From Acanthochlamys bracteata (Eukaryota > Streptophyta > Magnoliopsida > Pandanales > Velloziaceae), in NCBI GenBank assembly GCA_019914995.1, contig CM034143.1:1242501-1306500 (forward strand): a stretch of DNA of 64,000 nucleotides, in the 5' to 3' direction. The notes under the pieces are model-generated. The model was not told where the DNA came from. It searched no databases and saw only the letters and a program-made list of their open reading frames with translations. Of the stretch, positions 48,661 to 60,930 are shown piece by piece; within the stretch, counting starts at the first letter, position 1; each line of letters begins with the position of its first letter. A program made the position numbers and the translations under genes.

Positions 48661-50068
48661 CTCCTAACTCTGAACTGTTCGATCACAAAGCACTTTCAAT
48701 TTTCGAAATCTGCTAAGAAGAATCTCTAACAGCGTGAGATTGAAAATATTAGAGAGAGAGAGAGGGAGAGAGAGAAGGGAGAGTTGGTAGTTTGAGTAAC
48801 GAGAAGATGCTTGGCTGGCTCTTGTTATTCATGTTTTGGAAGCAAGACAGAGCTGATAACAGGTAAGGATTTGAACGGGTGGGGATATTGGATATCCAAT
48901 ATCAGCTATCCGGATTTGTCCACAGTGCAGTCCCCTTCCTAGAAAAACTGTGATATTTTTACATTGTAAAAAAATGTAAAACTAAGAATTAAGAATTTTC
49001 ATTCACCTATTTCTTTAAAATTTGAAATAATAGGTTGAAAAACGCACATTGAGAATTAAATAAGCATAGTAAACACCTAAATAATTACAGGTTTTATTTA
49101 GGGTATAATTTTTTATATCTAAAGCGATGTTTGACGGTACTTATTAATATTTTATCAAAATTTTATTTCAATTTTTTCATTTTAAAATTCTAATAAATAT
49201 TATATAATATTATAAAATATGTTTGATATTTTAAAAATATAAATAAATTATACGTTATAAAATTTTTATATTTATAAATTTTTTTTAGATAAAAAAATTC
49301 AATTATTTTAAAATAAGTTTTAAAATTTTTTTTTTATAAAAACTTTATTTTAAGAACTCAGAAGTCTCCTAAAAATCACTTATTGAATAATTTTCATATT
49401 GTTTCAATAATTACTCTCCATATTTTATTTTTAAAATTTACTTTCTCAAAAAAGTATTTCCTACAAAAAGAACACTCTTTAAAAAAAAAGGACTATACAG
49501 AAGGATAGCAACTCCGGCCTTCCCAGTTACTCAAAATTTGTCAAGGCAAAATGGGGAAGCTAATGAACTCCATACCTTTAATGAGCAAGAATGGTTAGGG
49601 CAACTTGAAAATAATATTACGAATTTGTTGATTAGACTATAAACACACCAAATAGTAACATTGAAGGTTTGTTCTACAAAGACTTATAGTTACGTGCCTC
49701 TCATATGGAACTGGAAAGAGGATACCTGTGAGAAAGAGTTAGTCCCCTTCGTAATAAACAAGTTTGAAGTCTGACAAGCTTTTCCTAATCGTAGCATAAG
49801 CTTTAGAATATATACACATCTGAGCAACCCATACTACTGTAGTATCTAAACATAACAATGGAAGGAAACTGATTTAGCTCAAGTCCCTAGAGTTCCACCA
49901 TCAAAGCTTTTTCCTATAAAGAAGAAAAACATCTTGACTAACACAGGTTAGTATTCTCTTCCGACTATAAAGTAGGTCAAGCAATACACAACTTCCTTAC
50001 TGCAAGGAGCAGTCCATCATTCAATCAGGATAACACCTTGCTGAGACATGCTTTTCGTGTTATGCACC
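48661..50068. other. Intergenic: DUF2062 promoter and 3' flank of the CCCH gene
   Basis: GA-rich leader of the DUF2062 gene (48740-48790), then AT-rich DNA (48950-49480) without a clean MITE end, then sequence that is probably the 3' UTR of the CCCH splicing-factor gene. Confidence 0.5.
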
Positions 50069-50523
50069 TTAAATTGTCTGGAACTTATCAGATCCCAAGC
50101 AATTACCACTGCTCCGGCTTTCATTAATCTTCTCTCTACAGTAGTGACTTCTTTCTCTATGATCTCTATTTTGTCCTCTGCTATGTCTACCCTTCCTGGG
50201 CCTAGAATTCTTCGTACCATTTCCTGGTTCTTCCAGAACAGGGTGCTGTGGAGAAGAGTGATCATCTCAGTTTCCAGGAGAAGAGTCATTGGAACTTTTG
50301 GAAAGGGAATACCCACTGTTACTTTCCTCCACATCAGAAAATTATTAGTGGGCAATGCATGAACAGTGCCATTCTGCAATTCACTTTTCTTATGATTATG
50401 GTGTTTCTTGTTACTCTTTCCATGCTTTCGATTATGATGTGAATCATAATCTTTATATCCTTTCCTCTGTATAGTTCTATTGGGTTCATTTGATCTTTCA
50501 CAATATGAGTCTCCTTCAGAATA
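50069..50523 (-). pseudogene. Broken remainder of the CCCH protein's RS tail
   Basis: Directly after the TGA at 50524-50526 the same frame continues with RS/charged-tail composition (RTIQRKGYKDYDSHHNRK, NRKHGKSNKKHHNHKK). The tail composition then moves to another frame from about 50330 (SRPRKGRHSRGQNRDHRER, INESRSSGNCLG), interrupted by one more TGA, and ends at a TAA at 50069. So the ancestral tail is disrupted by two stops and one frame change. It could instead be untranslated exon sequence if the shorter protein suffices, or the result of base errors. Confidence 0.6.
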
Positions 50524-53500
50524 TCAAGTATCACGGTCATATGTTCCATTGTATCGATCTCGAGGATTAATAATGCAACTTTCGTAGGCCTTTCCACTTG
50601 AATAATGATCACTCAAGCGCAGCTCGTCAGCGCTGTTGTCTGAATGCCAAACAGAACCAAATTGCTCATCATCAGTATAGGTTGAGTGTCTATCAAACTT
50701 ATGCCCCTCGTATAGCTCATGAGGTCCATCTCGCTCATCTTCACCCCTCTTTCTGCTCCATTTATATTCGTGTTTTGCTTTATGCTTCTCATTATCTCTG
50801 TGACTATTGTCGTTCCTTTGCTTGCGTTTCTTGTGATTATGCCTATACTCAGATCCATCATCAGAATCACGGAATTGTTGGGAATGTTTCAGATCATAAC
50901 CGTCATCAGAGTCAGAAATCTCTCTAGTTTGTTTGGTGCTACTAGCACGGACATTTCTCCTTTGGGAGGAATGCTCTCTACTTGCTGAAAGGCGCACTTG
51001 GTTTCCATGGGTACCTTCTCTTACAGAACTACCACTCCGGTGCTTCCTCTTGCTATATTGAGATCTTCTGGATGAATACCTTCAATTCCAACAAAATCAT
51101 CACCTTTTGCATGCAGCAAACTGTAGTAACTGCTGAAAGTAAACTAAACATAACTAAAATAAGAAAAGAATACTTCTCTTATCATCAAGGCATCTTAGCT
51201 AGATTCTAGTGAAGTTTAATGCAGAGGTCGTTGGTTTAGGTCCACAAGTTTGAAACTGACAGTACTTATACACCTAGATGCCAAAAGAAAGCTTAACATT
51301 TCCACCTTAAATTGTATTTAGGCCAATTACTTTGTGGACCAGAAGGCATTTTTGTGGATGTACACTGGGAGTATGAATTACAGCATAGTACTAGATGAAA
51401 TGAAAAATATTTTAGGGAAGGTGCTGCTTTTGGTTAAGTTATAGGTAAAGAAAGAAGCTAACAAAGAGAGATTGGCATATTGAGACAAAAAAAAAAGCCT
51501 TAGTATTGGCATAAAGCTCAGATAAAAAGAAGATATTCATATTGTACGCATCAAGTCATGATATCAATGGCAGTGCTGCAAGCGAATTGATCTCAAACTC
51601 CATGCATGTCATAAATTATAGCTGTACCAACTACAACATAGAAGTAAATGACTCTGTATCCATTCTCTCAAACTTCTTCACAACCATTTGGTCAGGGCAT
51701 GGATGCTATTAGATCTTAAAAAATAATTTCAACTTCGAGAGTATCTTTTCTTGATCCCATATCCACTGTATGATCTCCTTTCTTGATACACTGACAGATA
51801 TACGATATACAAGCTAGTGACACAAAGGACACCCTGAATTCATTGAAATCCAATACTCAATACGTCAACTCCTTAAGATGCTTAGCTCCTCAAATGCTAA
51901 ATAATAGCTACTGAAATTGAACAAATTATAATGTTTTATGGAAATTATATACAATAGCTCTTTTGAACAAGTGTACCTATGGTATGAAGGCTCTTTCACC
52001 TCCCTGACAGTTGGCCTCTCCCAGCCTTCCATGGCCACATCTTTGCCACTGAGTGTTTCTTCTGAAGAACCAAACAAAGCAGCCATCTTCCTAACCCAAA
52101 GTCTAGGAGGAGGACTATCCCAGTCAGCCCACTCATATTCTCCACCAGGATTACGAAAGCAATGAATGAAATTGCAAGCAGTTCCTCTTGAGCAGGCCTG
52201 TAGGACAAATACAATAAAGCTATAGATGCTAAAACCTCGTAGTCTAGGTAACTTTTGACTAAACAAAAATGACAATGCAAGCGTACCTTTAGCCTTGACT
52301 TCATGTACTCTCCACATATGGCAACCTTCCATCTCGTAACACTGACGAACTCACAAGTTATCTAACATCATTTAGTAAAATAACCATTTCAGCAGTTAGA
52401 TTATAACTAAAAAAAGGCAAATCATATTACATTGGCTTTTGATAAAGAAAGTTATAGCAGATCATAAATGTTGGTGGCTCTCCTGTAGTTATTACATAAC
52501 TGCAACAGAGTTCCAGTGACTAGCAATAGGTAGCGGTCAGGGCTTAGAAATCACACCTGCTTTCCTGCAAAGTAGCGGCCATTCATGGTGTTGTAAGCAA
52601 GAACTGCCGACTCCAATGCCTTGTAATGCACATAAACATTTCCACGTAGATGGTGACAGCCATTCCTGCACACCTACACAATGAAGGGCGTGCTTACCTT
52701 GAAGGTAAACTCACTTTTTTAAAAGTGAGTTTGAAAAATAAATAAAAAATTAAAATTATTTCATAAAAAATAAAATTTTTATGCGTATTAAGTGAAAATT
52801 AAAATTTGAATAATAAATTTTTGATAGAAAAAATTTATTTAAATGATTTTTTTATTTTGTATTAAAAGTGAATTAAAAAAAAAGTCGTTTGGTGGGTTGG
52901 TAAACAAGTCCGAAGTCACGCTGAATTCAAGTCTGCTTCTCATATACAGGTCAATGTAATGCTGAAGTCAAGGACAATGTAATGAAAGAAAAAGGTAGAA
53001 TTGTCCACATGAGGTGGTAATGTGAAATTGAAAATGGAAAGGGTCAGTGGTAGGACCATCAGTCACTTAGACCATCTACTACAATGTAAAGTCACTTAGA
53101 TCATCCACTACAATGTAAAACATAAGTGCAAGATGTCAAATAAAAAATACACATCGTTTAATGCAGATTTCTTGAAAAATCATATTAAAAGATCTACCTT
53201 AAAATTTATAAGTTCACCGAACTTCAAAAATTCTGTATGCACATCCTCATAAAATTCTTCATAACAACGTTCAACCTCTTCATCAGTGTACTGATAAACA
53301 GAGAAGAGCAGTGAAGATAATCAGATGCACGATGCCAAACATTAGGCTCTGCAGGAATAATCATGAAGAATAGGGAAAATAAAAAAGATACAAATAAGAA
53401 CAACCAACCCTCACCCAAACATGTCAAATACAGACAAGGGCAAGTGACTAGACACAGTAAAAATGATTATACACAAATCTCATCCATGTTAAAACCCCTT

Positions 53501-56500
53501 CTACCTTATACTAGACTGAATCATCATGTTCCTAAAGAGACATTATCATGAAAATTGATGATCTACCTTCCAGTGCCTCTGTAAATCATTTACTTGTATA
53601 ATATACGTTTAATTGTTCAAAATGACACTGCTTAGCCATCCCACAGTTAACAAAAAGTTCACCTTAAAGTCTAGATATCTCACTTAGATAATCAGGATAA
53701 AGGGAAATGAAATTTGAGTTTTTTACTTTTCAACTAAAGATAATGGATTGTAAGAAACTGGGTGGCTCAAGAGAATCTACATCCTCAATAATTATCACAT
53801 TCCTGCTTTCTCATCTAGCAAATGTTAATCCTACCTAAAGCAGGTAGGGAGTTCTTTATCAATAATTCAATAGCTGCAAAAGTTATGATTTCATTTGTAA
53901 AGCAAACTGAAAGATCTTCCCAGCTTCTACCCTATCAAGCAACACTCTTCCTAAGAAGATAAAATATGTACAACTCCAGAAAGTTTCCCCTCTATCAGTA
54001 ATATGTTAAGAGTTGTTTTACAACTTATTATAATTAGCTTCCATATACCTTAGCTTCATTGAGCTTAATGTGTCTGTTTCCAGATTATGTTATATCTCAG
54101 TCTTTTTCTGTAAGGAGCTTACTAGAAAGAAAATAGCCGTTTGTCTATCAAACAGGGGATGTTTAGGAGTGCTTATCGAAAAGGAGCTTTTCGAAAAGAA
54201 GGGGTATGTTGGAAATTTTTGAAAAACGAGCCATACTTTTTTTACTTCAAAAAAATAATAAAAATAACTAATAAGAAGATTTCACAACGTAGAATTTTTC
54301 TGCACTTTTAAAATTAAAAAAAAAAATTCTGTAGAACATTCTAGAAGCTTTATTGGAAACGTGAAATGAAAAGTTGGGGGAGAAAAGCTCCCCCAAACAT
54401 GCTTATAGCACCTATTTGTCCAGGTTGCAAGCTTTTAACACCATTTGCATGCATGAGCACTTTATACAATTTGTCTGTTTCAACAACTAATACACCAATT
54501 ACCAGCAACTAAAAGGCTATATATAAGCTAGTACGACTCAGTAAAGCATATACTCCAAATTATCCTTCTCAAGCGACAGCAATTGCCTCAGCAAGGTCAC
54601 TAGCTATTGCATTAGTACATTTAGAGAATACAGCTTATGAATCTCTTTCCAAATTTATCAGATTTAAAAATTTTTGAAGTAATCAACAAAATTAATATAC
54701 TCCACTGCAAAATGGATCAATAGGCTTACAATGAGCCGCCAACAGTAATCTTCAAACAAAAAGAATACTTTCCTGAGAAAGGAGTTCATACCAGCCCATT
54801 AATATTTGCCGAGATATCATCACAAATTAGATAACCCAAGAAAACTAGAATAGTTAAGGAACTTCTTTTTACTATAATTAATATAAAAGTAATTTATAGT
54901 TGAACATACACCTCATGACTCTTCCATAAAGAAAGAAATGATATAAGTTCAAACAAAATCCAGTTGTAAATCTAACCCTAATACCGAGTCAAGATCTTCA
55001 GCAAGCATAATGCAAAAAGGGAAAAATGAGTATACGGCACTTGAAAGAATGGCAGTATGCTGATTATTATATCACTGAATGACAGAAAGCGAAGATAACA
55101 AGCCGGGAAACAGGAGCACAAGAGCTTTCCAAGATAATAGGATACAGATGACATAATAATCATTTTCTTTGTCCTCATCAAGATCAAACCTCCGATCTTC
55201 AACATACTTGTAGCATGCAATCATCTGATGCAATCGGGTTAAAGGTATAACTAATGCCACAACAAACATAAGAGAAGAAGTGAAAAAACCCTTATATAAG
55301 TCTGCAAGATATTAAAAAAGAGTTGCTGAAGAGCTATTAGCAGGATACTCTGCAAGATGCATAAGCATCTTTTAACAAACCTCAAGCCCTTCATCTTGCT
55401 CCCATGCAAGGCCGGGGCCATTGTACATATTCTTGATAAGCAATGTACAAGACTTCTCTGGATGAAAATGGACTCTACTGCAACGTGTGCCAAAACGACA
55501 AGCCCCAGTTTTGAGGTGAAAAGGGCAATGTGTTTTATCCTATACAGCAAAAGAAAAAAAGAACATGAGCATCTCATAGGAAAGCATAAGAACCTTCACT
55601 GGCACAAGGCTCCCTAGTCTACCAAAAGTATTTGGCAAACCTGTTCAGTTCCAAAATGAGGAATTTGCTGAGCAACGGAGTCAAGAACTTCTTGGGTATT
55701 GGCATTTTGGTAAGATGCAAATGCTGCAGACTGTGAAGGAAGCGGATTCGAGAAAGGTCTATCCTCATCCTAACAACAAACTATAAAGTTAACGGCAGAT
55801 ATACACAACAGATAAAGGTTCTAAGAAGTCTAAGGGAAACAACAACAACAACAACAACACACTCTAGAAAACAACCAAAAAAAAGGAAGAGAAGAAAAAG
55901 AAACATGTGCCACAGAAAGCATACCTCCTCAATAAGCTTCTGGCCAGCATCTTTCTTAGGAACTTTAACTCTTTTCTTCTTCACAATTATCTCATTACCT
56001 TGCCAGATGATTTCTGCAGGCCCATCCTCAATATATTCCCAATCAGCATCTTCTTCCAACTCATTCTCATTCCCAATCTACCATGCATCAATAAGTCCAA
56101 ATCATTAGTGTGTTCTTGATAGCATATTATACATTTGGGAGAGATATATTATCTAGCTTGTGCTCTAACGACTGAAGTTTGCTAAATGTTTGATTCGTTA
56201 GAGAAAGTTTATAAAAAACAAATCCAGTAAAATTGAAAACAAGAAAATGTCATTCATTGACACTAAAACCATGCCATGTGGACAAAGTCAGACCCTTATA
56301 GGAGGAAGTTACCTATGACAGCAACAGTTTTTGTACTCTAAAGAAGCTATTTCAATTACTCAATGAAAAATGTTACAACAAAACATGTACCCTTTCTCCC
56401 GTTATCAATGACAATCACATGAAACACTCCTAGAGTATCACCATCAAAGCTATTGAATCATATATCTTAATGAAAATGGTAAATCAAGAGAGATAATGGG

Positions 56501-57035
56501 ATCACAACTAGCTCATAGCCTTTCCCTAATAGGCATCATCTGAACAAGCTACTTGTCATCTCAATCGCAATCAGTTGAAGCTTAAATGCCATAACACTGA
56601 CATTCCATCTACCTAGAGAGAGAAGAGAAGAGAGAGAGAGGAGAAAGAGAGAGAGAGTACTACCTTATTATTCTCTTCTTCTAGAACCTTCTTCCTGTTT
56701 TCTTCTTCCTCTAGAACCTTCCTCCGGCGCTCTTCGGCAGCTTTCAACCATTCCCTCTCTCGTTCCTCGAACAATTTCCTCTCTCGCTCAGCTGCTTCAG
56801 CTTCTTCTCGCTCCCTAACCTGTTCCTTTGCCAGTTCCTCAGGATCGTTTGCGAGCCGCTCGAGCTCCTCCCGGTCTGCTTCCGCTAGCTCTCTCCGGAT
56901 CAATTTCCTCTTCTGCTTCTTCAACGCTTTACGCTTCGCTTTCCTCGTAGCCGTTGCAGATGGCGGCGAACTAAAGTCTCCGGCAGCAGTAGACGGCGGC
57001 GGAGTTGGAGCTTCGGCAATCCTGAGATCGACCAT
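50524..57035 (-). CDS. U2AF35-related CCCH/UHM splicing factor (ZRSR2-like, C3H5 type), truncated RS tail
   Basis: Nine exons on the minus strand: 57035-56664, 56077-55925, 55769-55641, 55539-55381, 53290-53198, 52673-52557, 52361-52287, 52197-51977 and 51079-50524. Phases agree and give 624 aa. An Arg/Glu-rich N-terminus (about 1-124) is followed by a first CCCH zinc finger at Cys223 (C-x8-C-x5-C-x3-[17 protein letters not shown]). Next come a U2AF-homology RRM ([46 protein letters not shown]) and a second finger (Cys357-x10-Cys368-x5-Cys374-x3-His378, [11 protein letters not shown]). The Ser/Arg/Asp tail begins near residue 440. Relatives recognise 3' splice sites, notably of minor introns, inside the spliceosome. 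Arabidopsis zinc finger protein 5 is, as I recall, more than 100 residues longer; here a TGA cuts the tail. Intron 4 (2.1 kb) and intron 5 carry MITEs. Confidence 0.9.
52686..52911. mobile_element. Family C MITE, GAA target duplication, beside a splice acceptor
   Basis: 226 bp in intron 5 of the CCCH gene. Left end GGGCGTGCTTACCTTG and right end (reverse complement) GGACTTGTTTACCAACCC. Both flanks are GAA (52683-52685 and 52912-52914). Its left end is only 12 nt from the acceptor of exon 6 (52673/52674). Confidence 0.85.
54156..54402. mobile_element. MITE related to the termini of the large Harbinger element
   Basis: About 247 bp in intron 4 of the CCCH gene. Left end GGGATGTTTAGGAGTGCTTA and right end (reverse complement) GCATGTTTGGGGGAGC. 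The left end resembles the first bases of the large transposon at 57396 (GGGCATGTTTGGGAGTGC). A short hairpin (CGAAAAGGAGCTTTTCG) lies just inside. No clear target duplication. Confidence 0.65.
55844..55860. repeat. Short (ACA)n run in CCCH gene intron 2
   Basis: About six ACA/CAA units in a row within the intron between exons 2 and 3. A simple repeat. Confidence 0.8.
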
Positions 57036-57395
57036 GGCTGTGTTAGGAACTTGGGATTGAAATGGCAGGGGTTCGATTATTTTACTGGTTTAAGTGCCTG
57101 TATATGGGCCGGGGCTCATTAGTAGTTAGGTCGTTCAATTTGATAATGTAGCAATTCCGAGTCCCTTATAAAGAATAATTAGATTGGTAAACTGGTCTGA
57201 TAAAATGGATTTGGCAATTTGCAGTCCTTGTAAATGAGCGATCACCATTCAACAACCACTACTAGAGATTTTTCTGATAGTGAGGTCAGTTACATAAATC
57301 ATTTTAGTTTCTTATCCGCTATTATGAGTAAAATATCCTTAGCTTTTCATTTTACTATAACATGTGTGATTTAAAATTTCTTTTTACTACTTTAT
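57036..57395. promoter_or_regulatory. Promoter and flank of the CCCH gene
   Basis: About 360 bp between the CCCH start codon and the inferred left end of the transposon. It holds one TGGGCC motif near 57104-57109. No other element was recognised. Confidence 0.45.
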
Positions 57396-57407
57396 GGGCA
57401 TGTTTGG

Positions 57408-57446
57408 GAGTGCTTTTTTCTGGCTTTTGGTCAGAAAAAAGCACTC
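57408..57446. repeat. Subterminal hairpin: 15-bp stem, 9-nt loop
   Basis: GAGTGCTTTTTTCTG (57408-57422) is exactly complementary to CAGAAAAAAGCACTC (57432-57446). It starts 12 bp inside the presumed left end of the transposon. Confidence 0.9.
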
Positions 57447-57632
57447 TACAGTAAATTGGTGTGTTTGGTAACACCAGCTTATCACTAAAATAAGCAGCTT
57501 TCTTTCAGCGTAAAGAAAAGTATCAGATTGATGCTTTTCTAATAAGCAACACGGAGCTTTTCTTCACTTATGATTTGAAATGACAATTTTGTTCCTGATA
57601 AGCTTGACAAATTACATCATATATAATATTCT

Positions 57633-57900
57633 CACCCACTCGTTCACACACTCTCTCACTCATTTCTCTTCACTCTGCATTCACTCTCCCGTCCGCAACC
57701 ACCGCCAGCGCCATTATCACTCCTCTCATTCACTACTCCCTACTCACACACCCACCACCGCTTCGCCATTCACTCTCCTCATTCACTACTCTCTATTCGT
57801 TCACCCACCGCGGTTCACTCATTTACTCCTACATTCAACTCTTTCGTTCGCTCAACCCTTACAAAGCCGCCCGTCACTGCTCAAATCTTCTAGCTGAACT
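57633..57900 (+). repeat. C/T-rich leader with repeated CATTCACTACTC words
   Basis: The stretch after the TATA-like box is pyrimidine-rich and repeats CATTCACTACTC, TCACCCACCG-type and CACTCTC words irregularly. It looks like the 5' leader of the transposon transcript. The 105-aa frame across it is of repetitive composition and is not taken as a gene. Confidence 0.5.
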
Positions 57901-58659
57901 ACTTCACCGACCCGATTTTTCAAGCCTTCGTCGGTACAAAGGAGGTATAGATACTTGACTTCTTGATTTGATTCGATTTTTCTTGCTGCAATCTCTTAGT
58001 TTGCTGCATTCTCCCTTCATCAGTGCTAAGGAGCATTCTCCCATTTCGATCTTACTTTGCTGCAATTTCTGATTTTTTTCTTCAATTTCTTCATTTCTAG
58101 CGTTTATTTGATTCATTATTTCTGCCTTTCTTTTTGTTAATGTTGTTTACTCTAGCCTTTGTATGATTTATTATTGAAAGATTGAAAATATTTTCGCTTG
58201 ATTATAGAAATTGAAGAGGTAATAATCGAAATCTTTTTTTCTAGTTAAGTCTAAATTAGCTACTGCAGCTCATAGTCGATGTCTAGTAGTAGCTGTTGCA
58301 GTTCTGAATTCTTTTTTTCAGCTGGTGCTGCTACTACTACTGCAGCTGTTCTTGATGTTGTAGTAGTAGCTCTAGAATTTGTTGTTATTCTTGTTCTTGT
58401 TGTAATGGTAGTGCTGGATATTTGTAGTTTGTGTGCAGTTGGGCTTGTGTAGAGCCAATATTGGCTGCAGTAGTAGTAGCATAGTGGCTCTATAGATTTA
58501 AAATTTTGTATTAGAAAGTGTTAGTTGTTCTCTATGATTGTTCCATGTAGTTTAGTTCATACGGAGATGGTTATTATCATCTCAATCTTTTCAGTTCTTC
58601 TTCAGTTTCTACCTTGCATTCTGATATTTCAAGCTATCAAATTTGATAGTTAAGATAAT

Positions 58660-59930
58660 TTACAAAACAGTGAGCCACTTGTAGTGTCTGCTTGTGACTG
58701 CTTATAGTATTTATTAATGTCTTGTGACTGCTTGTAGAGCAGTCCTCTACCTACTGGAATCCTACTTGTTTCTATTTTGGATTAGCTATTGATGAAAGGG
58801 GGGAAAAAGAAAAAGAAAAAATTGCTACATGCATTCTTTGCTACTAACGCTCGAATTTTTGTACTTAGCAAGAAATTTTTGTTTTCTTTGTCTTGCTAAC
58901 TTCTTCACACTCTTTTCATTTCTTTACCTTCCCTTCTATCACCCTTGAATGGTTAAAAAAAAAAAAAGCATTACATAGCAACTGTTTCTATAGCACTGTA
59001 AGTAGCATTTTTATTTCCTTTGTCTTTGCTTTTATGTTTGGTTTGATTGACTTGATATATCAAGTGCAGCAGGAATCTATATGCTTGTTATTATCCTAGC
59101 TGATTGTATGAGTCATATTTGGTTTAAGTGGGGCAGGCAAGAGGTTATATTAATGTTAATTGTTTTTACTAGCTCTTGATGAAAGGGGGATCTATATGCT
59201 CATCAGCAGTGGTGTATTACTTATCTAAAACAATTAGCTTGAACCTTATGTTGGATGCTAATATAAGCTGAAATAGTTAGCTTATACTATACAACACGCT
59301 TGTATGAGCTGAAATAGTTGTATATTTATTTGCTCACTGTTTTAGATGCATTGCTGGTTTGTAATCTTTGTGATTCTATTGGGGTTTTGAAAATTTAACA
59401 ACATGTTACTACAACAGTTTGCTTTAACAGAACCTTTGTTAATCTTTGTGATTGTGTTGGTCTTTAAATTGCTGTGCAAAAGGGTTTTGAAAAAAAAATT
59501 CTTTTAAACACCCTGCAGACTAATTGCTGGATGTGTTCTTGTTGCTATTTTGTTGGTCTTTCACTTTTAACTCTAGCTTCTAATGTTATAAAAATTTTCA
59601 CTACATTATATGTAACATTCTTTTTATTTTTCAATACATTTCAAAGATTCAAAATTCTACTGTATGAATTTTCAGCTTTACTACATGTTGTTTTCATTCA
59701 AATAATTATAATATTTTACTTGGTATGCAGTGTGGTGAGGTTGAAGGTTACATTGTTGTGAAACAGAGAAGGCACCGTAAGAGCTACAACTCACTTTATT
59801 TTTTATTGCATTGTTATATTTCTATTGTTGTTATTATTATGAATGCTTTGTAGGTGTTGCTTGTGACCGCTTGTAGTGTTTAATGTCTTGTAGACCGCTT
59901 GAGAGCAGTCCTCTACTACTAGAACACTAG
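58660..59930. repeat. Dispersed duplication inside the transposon leader
   Basis: The block at about 58675-58770 (CTTGTAGTGT, TTAATGTCTTGTGACTGCTTG, GAGCAGTCCTCTACC) recurs at about 59855-59930 (CTTGTAGTGTTTAATGTCTTG, GAGAGCAGTCCTCTAC). Between the copies I see no coding sequence. Confidence 0.65.
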
Positions 59931-60299
59931 TGTTCCTATGTCTTGAAGTAGCATGTGTTACCTTCTTCGAAGTAGACTGTTACCTCAAGCAGAGTGGTGA
60001 GATAGCAACTTGTTGATATTTTAAAATGGATTTGCAATTATTTTTTTAACTAGATTGCTGTTTAGTGAGATCTTAAATGTTAAAAAGAATTTACAAAAGC
60101 ATTTTTTCTATTGCATGCCATGGTATGATTTTTTCTCAGAAAGAACTTCTGAAAAGAATGGTATGATTTTTGAAAAGAATTTCTCTTGCAAAAACAGTAT
60201 ATGTCTTTTAATAATAGATTTTCATCTATTAGATGCTGGACATGCTGGAGATGCATCTAGGATAGTTTTATCAACATTTTCAATTAGGTACAAATGGGT

Positions 60300-60930
60300 A
60301 CCAACTAACTGCCAAGGGGTGCTTAAGTAGTAACTGTTTGTATAGCATATAGGAATTTCAAGGGGTGCTTTTTGCTGCTGGAGATGCACCTAGTTGAAGA
60401 TTGATAATTAGTATGTTTTCATTACATAGTTAGAGTAATTGCTGGAGATGCTGGAATAATTTTATCAACAATTTCAATTAGATGGAGATCTTTGGACATC
60501 TTTCAAGCTCTCGGAATGGTTTTATAAAAAAACACATTAAAAAAAACCTATTTGTATAGGATGCTTAAGTAGTGCTAAGGGGTGCTTAAGTAGTAACTGT
60601 TTGTATAGGATGCTTTTTGCTGATTGCTGCCGTAAGGTATAAAAAAAAAAACCTGGAATTTCAATTAGATGGAGATCTGGACATGCTGCCTGCTCTGGAA
60701 TGGTTTTTAAAAAAAAAACCTGTTAAAAAAAACCTGTTTGTATAGGATGCTTAAGTAGTGCTAAGGGGTGCTTAAGTAGTAACTGTTTGTATAGGATGCT
60801 TTTTGCTGATTGCTGCCATAAGGTTTAAAAAAAAAACTTGGAATTTCATGGGGTGCTTTTTGCTGCTGGAGATGCACTTAGTCCAAGCTTGATAATTAGT
60901 ATGTTTTCATTACATAGCCAAACTCAACTA
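60300..60930. repeat. Tandem and partial repeats, period about 186 bp
   Basis: AGTGCTAAGGGGTGCTTAAG recurs at 60571 and 60757 (186 bp apart), with GGATGCTTTTTGCTGATTG and a poly-A tract in each unit. Outer partial copies share GGGGTGCTTTTTGCTGCTGG and TTGATAATTAGTATGTTTTC (about 60362-60430 and 60845-60915). It lies upstream of the MYB-like start codon. Confidence 0.8.

Noticed and set aside
49120..49370. Possible MITE in the AT-rich region upstream of the DUF2062 gene
   Set aside because: An AT-rich interior like the MITEs is present but no paired terminal repeats were found.
50598..50988. Open frames of 109 and 89 codons on the + strand
   Set aside because: They are antisense to the RS-tail exon of the CCCH gene, whose biased codons leave the opposite strand open.
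57580..57897. 105-codon frame rich in His, Ser, Thr and Pro
   Set aside because: The sequence is a C/T-rich repetitive leader; the composition follows from the repeats.
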